Shown: positions 53,442-61,654 of the stretch, piece by piece | How the letters are laid out: the number at the start of each line of letters is the position of its first letter | Position numbering within the stretch: the first letter of the stretch is position 1 | From: Cutibacterium porci | Lineage (GTDB): Bacteria > Actinomycetota > Actinomycetes > Propionibacteriales > Propionibacteriaceae | Direction: 5' to 3' | Assembly (NCBI RefSeq): GCF_009696315.1 | Contig: NZ_VUMG01000002.1 | Location: 372,001-436,000 of the forward strand | Length of the DNA: 64,000 nucleotides | Program-made: the position numbers and the translations under genes | Notes under the pieces: model-generated | What the model was told of the DNA's origin: nothing | The model's input: only the letters and a program-made list of their open reading frames with translations | Database searches by the model: none

Positions 53442-53648
53442 ATGAGCACCACTACGATCGAACACCAAACCCTCACTACTGCGGACCGTTGTGATCGTTG
53501 CGGCGCACAAGCCTATGTGCGTATCACGCTGCGAAACGGTGGCGAGCTCCTCTTCTGCGCGCACCATGCCCGGGCCCACGAGGATAAACTCAAGCAGGTT
53601 GCCCTGCATATTCAGGATGACACCACCAAGCTGTCATCCCGGTTGTGA
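53442..53648 (+). CDS. DUF7455-like small zinc-finger protein
   Basis: A 68-residue protein: LTTADRCDRCGAQAYVRITL, then GGELLFCAHHARAHEDKL, a CxxC...CxHH arrangement that should bind one zinc. This small protein is conserved in actinobacteria, usually between the sigA and parE genes, as here. The family name is given from memory. Its role is unknown; the treble-clef-like fold hints at nucleic-acid or protein contact. The ATG at 53442 follows GGAGGAGG well; an earlier ATG at 53418 lacks it. Confidence 0.82.
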   Translation: MSTTTIEHQTLTTADRCDRCGAQAYVRITLRNGGELLFCAHHARAHEDKLKQVALHIQDDTTKLSSRL

Positions 53649-53650
53649 GG

Positions 53651-53701
53651 GCGGTCGTCGGTGAGGCCAGCGCGAAAACATGCTGGCACACCGACGGCCG
53701 C
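53651..53701. terminator. Long hairpin between convergent genes
   Basis: Arms GCGGTCGTCGGTG-GCCAGC and GCTGGC-CACCGACGGCCGC pair over about 19 bp with one small bulge and a 10-nt loop, between the DUF7455-like gene and the GNAT gene. No T-run. Confidence 0.65.
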
Positions 53702-53741
53702 AAAGGCCGCTGATCAGCCGCTAGCCGCAACCCGAGCCGCA

Positions 53742-54323
53742 TCATTGTGACTCGATCGCGTCCTCACGAATTAACCGTTGCAGCTCCACCCCTCCGAGGG
53801 AATCATCGACGGCACCATCGGTGTCGTCGATGCGGAACCCATGGCGCTGGTAAAAAGAGATGGCACGAGCGTTATCGGCAAAAACCCATACATAAGCTGG
53901 TCGACGCCCGATGCATGCATCAAGGAGATCGTCGGACGCTCCACAGGTACGCGCCTCTGGCAGCACGTGAAGGGTTGCGATCTCCCACGGCGTAGGAGCA
54001 TCTGGACTCGTGGAAACTCGGGCCATGGCGACTCCCACAGTCCTCATATCTAGGCGATCAACAAGTATCTTGAAGATTGCGCCTCCGTCCATGAAGGTGT
54101 TCCACTGCTCGATAGTGGTGTGGACGATTCCGGGCCCAGTAACCTCAGTAAGGATGTCATGAGGGATCACCCCCTGACCGATCTCTCGGAAGCACACTGC
54201 CTGGACGGCCGCAGCCTCAGGAAGGTCTTCGTGACGGGCATCTTTAACGACGAAACGACCAGGAGCGGTAGCCGGGTCGTGCATCGGCCGTGACGACGTG
54301 TCGACGCTGACTGACGTATCCAT
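53742..54323 (-). CDS. GNAT-family N-acetyltransferase
   Basis: A 193-residue acetyltransferase. The acetyl-CoA fold is visible from about residue 25: VKDARHEDLPEAAAVQ, WEIATLHVLPEARTCGASDDLLDACI (cited in part) and WVFADNARAISFYQRHGFRIDD, the last being the usual C-terminal GNAT strand-helix. The CoA-binding R/Q-x-x-G-x-G/A loop is degenerate (RTCGAS), so binding may be altered. Substrate unknown. No Shine-Dalgarno of strength; TAGGAT lies 6 nt before the ATG. It is divergent from the hydrolase gene by 99 bp. Confidence 0.8.
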   Translation of the reverse strand: MDTSVSVDTSSRPMHDPATAPGRFVVKDARHEDLPEAAAVQAVCFREIGQGVIPHDILTEVTGPGIVHTTIEQWNTFMDGGAIFKILVDRLDMRTVGVAMARVSTSPDAPTPWEIATLHVLPEARTCGASDDLLDACIGRRPAYVWVFADNARAISFYQRHGFRIDDTDGAVDDSLGGVELQRLIREDAIESQ

Positions 54324-54329
54324 GACATG

Positions 54330-54335
54330 ATCCTA
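54330..54335 (-). promoter_or_regulatory. Leaderless -10 element for GNAT gene
   Basis: TAGGAT is 6 nt before the ATG at 54323; the AGGA inside it could instead serve as a weak Shine-Dalgarno. Confidence 0.35.
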
Positions 54336-54410
54336 CCGGTCACCGGCCTACCATAGGCTCGCTTCGATCCAGTCCGACAAAGCATGTGCTACCGGGCGCC
54401 TCGGCGTGAG

Positions 54411-54416
54411 TACCGT
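54411..54416 (+). promoter_or_regulatory. Leaderless -10 element for alpha/beta hydrolase
   Basis: TACCGT is 6 nt before the ATG at 54423; no Shine-Dalgarno. Confidence 0.4.
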
Positions 54417-54422
54417 GGATGC

Positions 54423-55553
54423 ATGGCAGACACGACGTCACCTCGGCTACGAATCGCTGCTGGCATCGTCGGCTCGGTGCTGGCCCTACCTGTACTGGCA
54501 TGGTCAATAGCCGCAATCCTCCCTTCGCACACAGCATTCACGTTCGTATCCTCTGTGCTTCTAGGCTCGCTCGCCGTACCAGCCCTCGTCATTATTGCTA
54601 TTGCCCTTCTCCTTGGCTTTTTCAGTCTGGGAGCGCTGCGAACCGTAACTGTCGTCATGTCGGTGATGGCTCTCATCGTCCCGATGGCCGCCACTGCGAC
54701 AACATCATGGGTCACCGATCGAGCTGGCGGAAGCATTAATGCTTTTTCTGCCATCGCTGTCACGTCAATGTCCGACAGCCCCGACGAGATAATCCGATAC
54801 GGATCTGGTACTGACGAAACTGCACAGATTTATCGACCCAAGAGCGCTCATGCGCATGTTTTGGTGGACATCCACGGTGGAGGGTGGAATACCGACGCCA
54901 CTATGCCAGCCACTTTACGGTGGTTCGCCGACCACGGCTGGTTAGTTATTCGCCCCTCATATACCTTGGCCTCACAAGGGCACCCCACCTGGAATGTCGC
55001 CCCACAACAGATTGCGTGCGCTTGGGCCTGGAGCGTCACCCACGTGAAAGAACTCGGTGGCGACCCGTCTCACATGGCCATGATGGGAGACTCCGCAGGC
55101 GGTGGAATGGCCATTAACCTTGCCTACGGTGCCGCCAGCGGCAAGTTAACGAGTGCTTGCGGACCAATGCGGACGCCGCAAGCAGTCCTTGCCCTCTACC
55201 CGACGGTGGACGTCAGTGCCGTCGAGTCGGTCACAACGCTGGGAGCAGGCAATGCCGCAAAGATGTATATCGGCGGTACACCTCAGCAATTTCCAGATCG
55301 TTATCGCAGCGTTAACAGTTCAACGTGGATCACTCCTCAGGCGCCACCGACAATGGTGATTCAGGGACAGAACGACACCTTCGTCCCACCACACAGTGTG
55401 CGGACATTCGTCGATGCCGCCCGCCGGGATGGAGTCGAGGTCGATCACGTGCAGTTACCGATGCTCAATCACGCCTTCGATTCCCAGGCACGCAACTCAC
55501 TGGGATTCCAAGTCGTCACTAGCCTTGGGCAACGTTTCCTTACTCACAACTGA
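54423..55553 (+). CDS. Membrane-anchored alpha/beta hydrolase (HSL-type esterase)
   Basis: A 376-residue esterase or lipase. Three N-terminal membrane helices (about residues 10-105) precede the catalytic domain with oxyanion motif DIHGGGWN, nucleophile GDSAGGG, acid QNDTFVPP and catalytic His in LNHAF. The domain would face outward, as in similar propionibacterial acyl-ester hydrolases. It could act on acetylated sugars or lipids; a glycosidase gene lies 650 bp on. The 3' end overlaps the end of the convergent TetR gene by 57 bp. Confidence 0.85.
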   Translation: MADTTSPRLRIAAGIVGSVLALPVLAWSIAAILPSHTAFTFVSSVLLGSLAVPALVIIAIALLLGFFSLGALRTVTVVMSVMALIVPMAATATTSWVTDRAGGSINAFSAIAVTSMSDSPDEIIRYGSGTDETAQIYRPKSAHAHVLVDIHGGGWNTDATMPATLRWFADHGWLVIRPSYTLASQGHPTWNVAPQQIACAWAWSVTHVKELGGDPSHMAMMGDSAGGGMAINLAYGAASGKLTSACGPMRTPQAVLALYPTVDVSAVESVTTLGAGNAAKMYIGGTPQQFPDRYRSVNSSTWITPQAPPTMVIQGQNDTFVPPHSVRTFVDAARRDGVEVDHVQLPMLNHAFDSQARNSLGFQVVTSLGQRFLTHN

Positions 55554-56105
55554 ACGGGTAGTCAATACCCGAGCCAACGCCTCAAGGTCACCGACAATAT
55601 CGGTGTCCGGGTTCTGGATCCACCGCATCTGTAACCCCTCAGCCGCGGCAACCGCCAACCTGATCGCCTGCTCATCATCGATTTGAAGTGCCGTCTTGAC
55701 GACTTCATGGACCCTCTGACGATGCCGCTCCATAAAGGCATGGGCCGGGTGATGGGGATCGGAAGCAGCCACGCTCATGTCGACAAAGAGCTTGGTTAGG
55801 CCCGGAGTACGAGTCGTTTCTGTCAGATATGCCCACACATGGTCGGGGTCGCTCAGCACACCATCATCGACTGCATGGACATCGCGCGCTTCAAGAATCG
55901 CTACGAACAATTCGTTCATCGACCCAAAGTAGTGAAGAACGCCAGCCTCTGTGAGACCAACGTCGGCAGCGATAGCCGCGAGCGTGGGCCTCTCCCCCGA
56001 GCTTTCGCCATAAAGTCGCAACGCGGCGTCGAGAATCTCAGCCCGTCGAGCAACCCCCTTAGCGTACGGTCCGCGTCGGGAGAGGCTCTTCGTCGTCACT
56101 GCCAT
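55497..56105 (-). CDS. TetR-family transcriptional regulator
   Basis: A 202-residue repressor. The helix-turn-helix is at about residues 15-65 (RRAEILDAALRLYGESSGER, LAAIAADVGLTEAGVLHYFGS), with an all-helical ligand domain after it. No Shine-Dalgarno, but TAGAGT is 7 nt before the ATG at 56105. It is divergent from the beta-mannosidase gene with 100 bp between starts, and this region has a CTAAAC/GTTTTAG inverted repeat (56160-56180), so it probably controls that gene, its own, or both. Sugar-sensing TetR regulators next to glycosidases are known. Confidence 0.88.
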   Translation of the reverse strand: MAVTTKSLSRRGPYAKGVARRAEILDAALRLYGESSGERPTLAAIAADVGLTEAGVLHYFGSMNELFVAILEARDVHAVDDGVLSDPDHVWAYLTETTRTPGLTKLFVDMSVAASDPHHPAHAFMERHRQRVHEVVKTALQIDDEQAIRLAVAAAEGLQMRWIQNPDTDIVGDLEALARVLTTRSVVSKETLPKASDDLESQ

Positions 56106-56112
56106 GACCACA

Positions 56113-56118
56113 ACTCTA
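56113..56118 (-). promoter_or_regulatory. Leaderless -10 element for tetR gene
   Basis: TAGAGT is 7 nt before the ATG at 56105; no Shine-Dalgarno. Confidence 0.45.
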
Positions 56119-56158
56119 GAGGAAGACCCCAGAGCACTCATCCTTCCCATTCACAAAT

Positions 56159-56180
56159 ACTAAACTGTGCTAGGTTTTAG
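56159..56180. promoter_or_regulatory. Candidate TetR operator
   Basis: Imperfect inverted repeat CTAAAC (56160-56165) and GTTTTAG (56174-56180), one extra T in the right arm, overlapping the likely promoter of the beta-mannosidase gene. Confidence 0.35.
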
Positions 56181-56205
56181 ATGTGCCTTAGCCCCAGGAG
56201 ACCTC

Positions 56206-58770
56206 ATGAGTGCCCTATTCCACCTCACCTCCAGCGATCCACGTGTCACCGATCCTGTCGAATTGGACAGGGGTGCGCCCGAATGGATTGACGCAGTGGT
56301 GCCAGGCGGGGTGCATGAGAGTCTGATAGCAGCTGGGATCATCGACCATCCATACTCAGCAGATCATGAGAAGGACTGTCGATGGGTCGAAGATCGTGCC
56401 TGGTGGTATCGCGGGACGCTGCCCATCCCCGCAGGTGATGATCCACTCATCTTGACTTTGACCGGCGTCGACACCGTCGCAGACATATGGGTCAACGGTC
56501 ACCATGTCGGTCGTCACGCCAGTCAGTACCGACCTTTCCAGGCCACGCTCGCACCTCTGGACGCCGATGAAGCCGAGGTACTCATTCGCTTCGCGCCGCC
56601 ACTCGATGGCCTATCCGAGCCGCCAGCCACCAGAGCAATGGTGAATGCGGTCAGCGAGGTCCTCAATGCGGCCGCCCCCAAAGATATGGACGCCGAATCC
56701 AGCGCTGGAATTCTTAGTCTCAATCTGGCCGCGACCAGGCGCCGCAAAGGCATGTTTTCATGGGGCTGGGATTTTGCTCCCCGCGTACCATCTATCGGCC
56801 TGACTGGTTCGGCGGAATTAACCCGCCGTTCGCCCGTCGAGGTGAGCTATCGCGTCGACACCATGTCCATCAATGACGACTGTGCCAACGTCAATGTCGT
56901 GGTATCAACCGTCCATCACAGCGGACCCGCGCCCATTGACGTTACTGCCACTTTGACGTCGCCAGATGGTGATCAGGTCAGTGGCCGTGCTCGGCTGAGA
57001 AGTGGTTCGGCCATCGTCGAACTTCAGGTGGATGATCCGCACCTGTGGTGGACCCATGACCTCGGTGAGCCTTCGCTGTATCGGGTCGACGTCACGGTGC
57101 GTGACGAGGATGCCAACATCATTGCTTCTGATTCCGGGATGGCAGGTATCCGCACAATTACAGTGGACCATTCGCCCGACGATCCTGAGGACGGCCAGCC
57201 TGCCCGTCATTTTCGGTTCATCCTCAATGGACTGCCCATCTTCGCGCGCGGCGCCAACCTGGTTCCACAGTCGATGCTCGTGGGATCAGTGACTGCCCAG
57301 CAGGATCGCGACCTCGTGCGAGCCTGCCGCGATGCCAATATGACGATGGTGCGCGTCTGGGGCGGAGGGATCTATGCCTCCGATGCTTTCATGACAGCTT
57401 GCGACGAGTACGGCATCCTCGTGTGGCACGACTTCATGTATGCCTGCATCGACTATCCCGGCGACGATGAGGCATTCATGACCGAGGTCCGTATCGAGGC
57501 TGACTATGAAACCCGCCGTCTCGCACATCACCCGAGCCTGGCGCTGTGGGCGGGAGGCAATGAGGTACACGCGATGCATCAAGCAGTATGGAACAGCCTC
57601 GCCCCCGGCTCATGGGGGACTGAGATCTTCGACAGCATCTTGCCGCAGGCGGTTCGCCGCAACAGCCCTACTGTCGACTATTGGCCCAATAGTCCGGCCA
57701 CCGACGCCGATACCGACCCTCGCGTCAACGGCACCAGAGCCGGTGATCGTCATGCCTGGGAGGTGTGGCATGGTGCCGACGTCGGAGCCGGGACGCACGA
57801 GAATTACTCCAGTCCCGCCGAAGCCATGCACTTTCACCGCTACCGACACGACACCGGTCGATTCATTAGCGAGTTCGGCATACACGCCAGCGCTGACCTG
57901 CCCACACTCCGGCGATGGCTCGGAGCAGATCACCTCAGCCTTGACGATCCCGTCCTCGTTGCCCGCAATAAGGACACCCCAAGGGCGAAAGGTATGGCCC
58001 TCATTGAATACGAGATAGGCAAACCGACGTCGCTTCAGTCGTATGTCACCTATAGCCAAGTGCTCCAGGCAGAGGGACTCAAATTCGGTATTGAGCATTA
58101 TCGACGCCGCTGGCCCCACTGCGCCGGCACCCTAATATGGCAGCTTAATGAACCCTGGCCAGGGATGACATGGTCCCTGCTTGACCACGACCTTGGTGCC
58201 AAGCCGGGCTACTACGCCGCCGCCCGCGCCTTTACGCCGGCATTGGCCGCTCTGCGCCTGACCGATGATTCACTGGAGTTATGGGTCTCCAATGCGCGGC
58301 CCACTCGCGTTACCGATACCGTGACGGTCACGATTGAGGGATTCGACGGCACCGTTGACCAGACGTATCACGTTGAGGTAACCGTGCCTGGATCAACGTC
58401 CCAACTGGTGTGGTCAGTACCGCGCACTGACGTCCCCGTCGATGCCAGCCACTACGTCTGGGTCGAAGGATCAGATCTGCCCGCTAACCGGCTCTTTCTG
58501 ACGCGCATCGGCGACCTCACCTTGCCCGAGACGAGTCTCGACGTCACGGTAGACGCGATAGGACCAACGACGGCCACAGTGACGGTCGCGGCGACAACCT
58601 TCGCCTACTTTGTCCGAGTTCTGACGCCGTGGCCTGGTGTACGACCCGACGTCTCGGCATTCGATCTGCGACCTGGGACAAAGGCCGTCGTTAGTGTCAA
58701 TGGCCTTCCTCAAGGGTTCAATCCCGCCGAGATCACGGTTCACCATTTCCTCGATGACGTGGACAGGTAG
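56206..58770 (+). CDS. Beta-mannosidase (glycoside hydrolase family 2)
   Basis: An 854-residue retaining glycosidase that frees mannose from beta-mannosides. The N-terminal sugar-binding domain has WWYRGTLPIP and GVDTVADIWVNGHHVG; the barrel holds the acid/base Glu453 (GGNEVH) and the nucleophile Glu556 (ISEFG), with WQLNEPWPGMTWS after it, a beta-mannosidase rather than beta-galactosidase pattern. No signal peptide, so it acts on imported oligosaccharides or host N-glycan fragments. GGAGA precedes the ATG. A strong hairpin ends the transcript. No sugar transporter is adjacent. Confidence 0.92.
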   Translation: MSALFHLTSSDPRVTDPVELDRGAPEWIDAVVPGGVHESLIAAGIIDHPYSADHEKDCRWVEDRAWWYRGTLPIPAGDDPLILTLTGVDTVADIWVNGHHVGRHASQYRPFQATLAPLDADEAEVLIRFAPPLDGLSEPPATRAMVNAVSEVLNAAAPKDMDAESSAGILSLNLAATRRRKGMFSWGWDFAPRVPSIGLTGSAELTRRSPVEVSYRVDTMSINDDCANVNVVVSTVHHSGPAPIDVTATLTSPDGDQVSGRARLRSGSAIVELQVDDPHLWWTHDLGEPSLYRVDVTVRDEDANIIASDSGMAGIRTITVDHSPDDPEDGQPARHFRFILNGLPIFARGANLVPQSMLVGSVTAQQDRDLVRACRDANMTMVRVWGGGIYASDAFMTACDEYGILVWHDFMYACIDYPGDDEAFMTEVRIEADYETRRLAHHPSLALWAGGNEVHAMHQAVWNSLAPGSWGTEIFDSILPQAVRRNSPTVDYWPNSPATDADTDPRVNGTRAGDRHAWEVWHGADVGAGTHENYSSPAEAMHFHRYRHDTGRFISEFGIHASADLPTLRRWLGADHLSLDDPVLVARNKDTPRAKGMALIEYEIGKPTSLQSYVTYSQVLQAEGLKFGIEHYRRRWPHCAGTLIWQLNEPWPGMTWSLLDHDLGAKPGYYAAARAFTPALAALRLTDDSLELWVSNARPTRVTDTVTVTIEGFDGTVDQTYHVEVTVPGSTSQLVWSVPRTDVPVDASHYVWVEGSDLPANRLFLTRIGDLTLPETSLDVTVDAIGPTTATVTVAATTFAYFVRVLTPWPGVRPDVSAFDLRPGTKAVVSVNGLPQGFNPAEITVHHFLDDVDR

Positions 58771-58788
58771 CCTCTCAACAACGTAGGA

Positions 58789-58820
58789 ATGAGGGGGCGC
58801 CCAGGTGGGCACCCCCTCAT
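58789..58820. terminator. Bidirectional terminator
   Basis: 15-bp stem ATGAGGGGGCGCCCA/TGGGCACCCCCTCAT with one wobble and a 2-nt tip, between the convergent beta-mannosidase and sigA genes. Confidence 0.8.
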
Positions 58821-58838
58821 CACTGAACTTGTGGATCC

Positions 58839-60338
58839 TCAATCAAGGTAGTCGCGCAGCACCTGAGAGCGGCTTGGGTGACGCAATTTCGACATCGTCT
58901 TGGATTCGATCTGACGGATGCGTTCCCTCGTGACACCGTAAACCTTGCCGATCTCGTCGAGGGTCTTCGGCTGCCCGTCAGTCAGGCCGAATCGCATTGA
59001 AACGACGCCAGCCTCGCGCTCAGACAAGGTATCAAGAACATCGTGCAGTTGTTCCTGAAGCAGGGTGAAGTTAACGGCATCCGCCGGGACGATCGCCTCG
59101 GAGTCCTCAATAAGATCGCCAAACTCAGAGTCGCCGTCCTCACCCAACGGAGTATGCAAGGAAATCGGCTCACGGCCATATTTCTGCACCTCAATGACCT
59201 TCTCGGCGGTCATATCGAGCTCGTTTGCCAGCTCCTCCGGGGTGGGCTCGCGACCCAGATCCTGGAGCATCTGCCGTTGCACACGAGCCAGCTTGTTAAT
59301 GACCTCGACCATGTGCACGGGAATACGAATAGTGCGAGCCTGATCGGCCATAGCACGGGTAATAGCCTGCTTGATCCACCACGTCGCGTACGTGGAGAAT
59401 TTGTAGCCTTTGGTGTAGTCGAACTTCTCGACGGCACGGATGAGGCCAAGGTTGCCCTCCTGGATCAGGTCAAGGAAGAGCATGCCGCGACCGGTGTAAC
59501 GCTTAGCCAAGGAGACGACCAGCCGGAGGTTAGCCTCCAGGAGATGATTCTTTGCTACCTTGCCGTCCTCGGCAATCCACTCGTAATCCTCGCGGTCTTC
59601 CTCCGCGATTTTGGCGTCCGGATCGGCCAATTGCTCACCCGCGAATAGGCCGGCCTCAATACGTTTAGCGAGGTCAACCTCCTCGACGGCATTCAACAGA
59701 GCGACTTTGCCGATCTGCTTGAGGTAATCCTTGACAGGATCAGCAGTAGCACCGGCAACCATAACGGTTTGCTCGGGCTCGTCGGCATCGTCGTTATCAG
59801 ACAAGGAAAACGCCTCGGTCTCCTTGTTGATCTGCTGCTCGTCCTTAGCGGCCTCGGCCGGGTCATAGTCACGCTCGTCGACGTCATCAAGGGAGCGCTT
59901 CTTGCCACCAATAGTGAGCACAACGTCGTCGCCATCGCGCTCCACCGTCACATCGACCTCACCGGATGCCGCTTGGGCGATAGTCGTTTCCTTCTTCGCC
60001 TTGGAGGTCCGTTTCTTCGTCGTCGACTTTGTGACGCGACCAGACGATGCCGTCCCGGTAGACGTCGCACCCGACGATTTCACCGCTGTCTTAGTGGACT
60101 CTGCCTTCGTGCCAGAGGCCTTCGTCGTAGCCTTGGCTCGAGAAGATTTAACCGTGGACGTCTTAGCCGCACCAGTGGACTTCTTAGTCGACGATTTGCT
60201 CGTTTTTGTGGTGGTCTTCTTGGCCCGACCTGTTGTACCGGCCTTGGCAGAGGTGGAACGTGTGCTCTTCCTCGTGGTGGCTGTCTTCGCCTCCTCGTCG
60301 GCAGCGATGTTTTCAGTGCTGGACGTGGTGGTCGACAC
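58839..60338 (-). CDS. sigA: Primary RNA polymerase sigma factor (SigA/HrdB)
   Basis: A 499-residue housekeeping sigma factor. Region 1.2 is [16 protein letters not shown], region 2 has [20 protein letters not shown] and [13 protein letters not shown], region 3 [20 protein letters not shown] and region 4 [18 protein letters not shown]. The first 120 residues are a Lys/Thr/Ser/Ala-rich low-complexity tract, as in other actinobacterial HrdB proteins. GTG 60338 follows GAGAGGA. A hairpin sits just before this ribosome site. Gene order with parE, the DUF7455-like gene and sigB is that of actinobacteria. Confidence 0.95.
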   Translation of the reverse strand: MSTTTSSTENIAADEEAKTATTRKSTRSTSAKAGTTGRAKKTTTKTSKSSTKKSTGAAKTSTVKSSRAKATTKASGTKAESTKTAVKSSGATSTGTASSGRVTKSTTKKRTSKAKKETTIAQAASGEVDVTVERDGDDVVLTIGGKKRSLDDVDERDYDPAEAAKDEQQINKETEAFSLSDNDDADEPEQTVMVAGATADPVKDYLKQIGKVALLNAVEEVDLAKRIEAGLFAGEQLADPDAKIAEEDREDYEWIAEDGKVAKNHLLEANLRLVVSLAKRYTGRGMLFLDLIQEGNLGLIRAVEKFDYTKGYKFSTYATWWIKQAITRAMADQARTIRIPVHMVEVINKLARVQRQMLQDLGREPTPEELANELDMTAEKVIEVQKYGREPISLHTPLGEDGDSEFGDLIEDSEAIVPADAVNFTLLQEQLHDVLDTLSEREAGVVSMRFGLTDGQPKTLDEIGKVYGVTRERIRQIESKTMSKLRHPSRSQVLRDYLD

Positions 60339-60351
60339 GGGTATCCTCTCC

Positions 60352-60369
60352 AAGGACTGACCAGTCCTT
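60352..60369 (-). promoter_or_regulatory. Hairpin before sigA ribosome binding site
   Basis: AAGGACTG, 2 nt, CAGTCCTT: an 8-bp perfect inverted repeat ending one base before the GGAGAGGA site of sigA. It could affect translation or be a protein-binding site. Confidence 0.45.
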
Positions 60370-60671
60370 CAGTGCTGTCCCCTCCAAAATGGGTCCGAAC
60401 CGGTCAGCGCATCACTAACCACGGAACCCAAGGGCATAAAACGCCCGGGAGGCGTCAAGGCCCTGCATTTATTGTGGCATCATCCGTCCGTTGACACAAA
60501 CACCCCCGTCTTGCCACAGGTCGGGGACGTCGAGCGCACAGGTACGACCGCGGTCTGATCCTCTGATGTCAGCCACGACCGCAGACACTCATCGGCCGGT
60601 CAAGGATGACATTCGACCCTCTGTGACGTTGATATAGGTATCAGCCAGTCCGACGGAGAAAGGCGAAGCAC
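60370..60671. other. Divergent sigA/sigB promoter region
   Basis: About 300 bp without a gene. For sigA a candidate promoter on the minus strand is TTGTGT (60494-60499) and CACAAT (60471-60476), 17 bp apart. On the plus strand TTCGAC and TAGGTA about 17 bp apart near 60612-60640 may serve sigB, with AAAGG before its ATG. Confidence 0.45.
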
Positions 60672-61610
60672 ATGGACACCAAGTCCCGGGTTCGTACCAC
60701 CGATGGCATTGATGGAAAGGACGCGGTCGGCCTCTACTTAGATGGAATCGCCCGCACACCTCTGCTCAATGCCGCAGAGGAGGTTGCGTTAGCTCGACGG
60801 ATCGAAGCGGGTGTATTTGCACGCGCCATTCTCGAAGGCCACGCCGAGACCACCTCGGACGCCACGGTTGAGGAACTGCACCAGATCGCAGTCGACGGAG
60901 ACGAGGCCATGGCTCACTTCGTGCGCGCCAACCTGCGTCTGGTCGTATCGGTGGCCCGCAAGTACGGTCGTTCTCAGATGCCGCTGCTCGACCTTGTTCA
61001 GGAGGGCAATACCGGCCTCATCCGCGCCGTCGAAAAATTCGACTACGCCAAAGGATTCAAGTTCTCAACATACGCCACCTGGTGGGTGCGTCAGGCTATT
61101 AGCCGAGGCATCGCTCAGCAGGGCCGCATCGTTCGCCTCCCCGTACATGTCGCCGAACAGGTGAACCAGGTCTCAGCTGCCCGCCGCAACCTCGAACGTC
61201 AGCTGGGCCGCGAGCCCGAGACCGCCGAGATCGCCGACGAGCTAGAGATCACGGAGGACCGTGTTATCGAGCTCATGCGTTTCGGACGAGACCACGTCTC
61301 TCTCGACGCTCCTGTGGAGGATGACGGCGATACCAGCCTGGGCGACCTCATTGCCCGCGAAACTGCTCCGGGGCCGGACGATATCGTTCTCGACGCCGAG
61401 GACCGCAGCCGGCTTGAAGGACTCCTTGACGACCTCGACGAGCGCTCAGCCGACGTTGTGCGTCGTCGCTATGGACTCGTCGATGGACGCCAAGCCAAGC
61501 TCGCTGACATCGGCAAGGTGTGGGGAATTACCGCCGAGCGGGTGCGCCAAATTGAGCGTGCCGCCTTGGCCGCCATGCGTCAGCGCAATATCGCCATGAT
61601 GGCGGCCTGA
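60672..61610 (+). CDS. sigB: Sigma-70 factor, group 2 (SigB-like)
   Basis: A 312-residue sigma factor without the long N-terminal tract of SigA. Regions: 1.2 DAVGLYLDGIARTPLL, 2 [20 protein letters not shown] and YATWWVRQAISRG, 3 HVSLDAPVEDDGDTSLGDLI, 4 ADIGKVWGITAERVRQIE. Regions 2.4 and 4.2 are close to SigA, so it should read similar promoters, typically in stationary phase or stress. The divergent position to sigA resembles mycobacteria, where sigB is also near sigA. A perfect 16-bp hairpin follows the stop. Confidence 0.93.
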   Translation: MDTKSRVRTTDGIDGKDAVGLYLDGIARTPLLNAAEEVALARRIEAGVFARAILEGHAETTSDATVEELHQIAVDGDEAMAHFVRANLRLVVSVARKYGRSQMPLLDLVQEGNTGLIRAVEKFDYAKGFKFSTYATWWVRQAISRGIAQQGRIVRLPVHVAEQVNQVSAARRNLERQLGREPETAEIADELEITEDRVIELMRFGRDHVSLDAPVEDDGDTSLGDLIARETAPGPDDIVLDAEDRSRLEGLLDDLDERSADVVRRRYGLVDGRQAKLADIGKVWGITAERVRQIERAALAAMRQRNIAMMAA

Positions 61611-61612
61611 TC

Positions 61613-61654
61613 ATCTGGCGATGGCTCCAGATTCGTCCGGAGCCATCGCCAGAT
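61613..61654. terminator. Bidirectional terminator
   Basis: Perfect 16-bp stem ATCTGGCGATGGCTCC/GGAGCCATCGCCAGAT with a 10-nt loop, starting 3 bp after the sigB stop and touching the tesB stop. Confidence 0.8.

Noticed and set aside
58839-60338. Long open frames antisense to sigA (up to 241 codons)
   Set aside because: They mirror the Lys/Thr/Ala-rich and conserved sigma coding sequence; they have no ribosome site and no recognisable domain.
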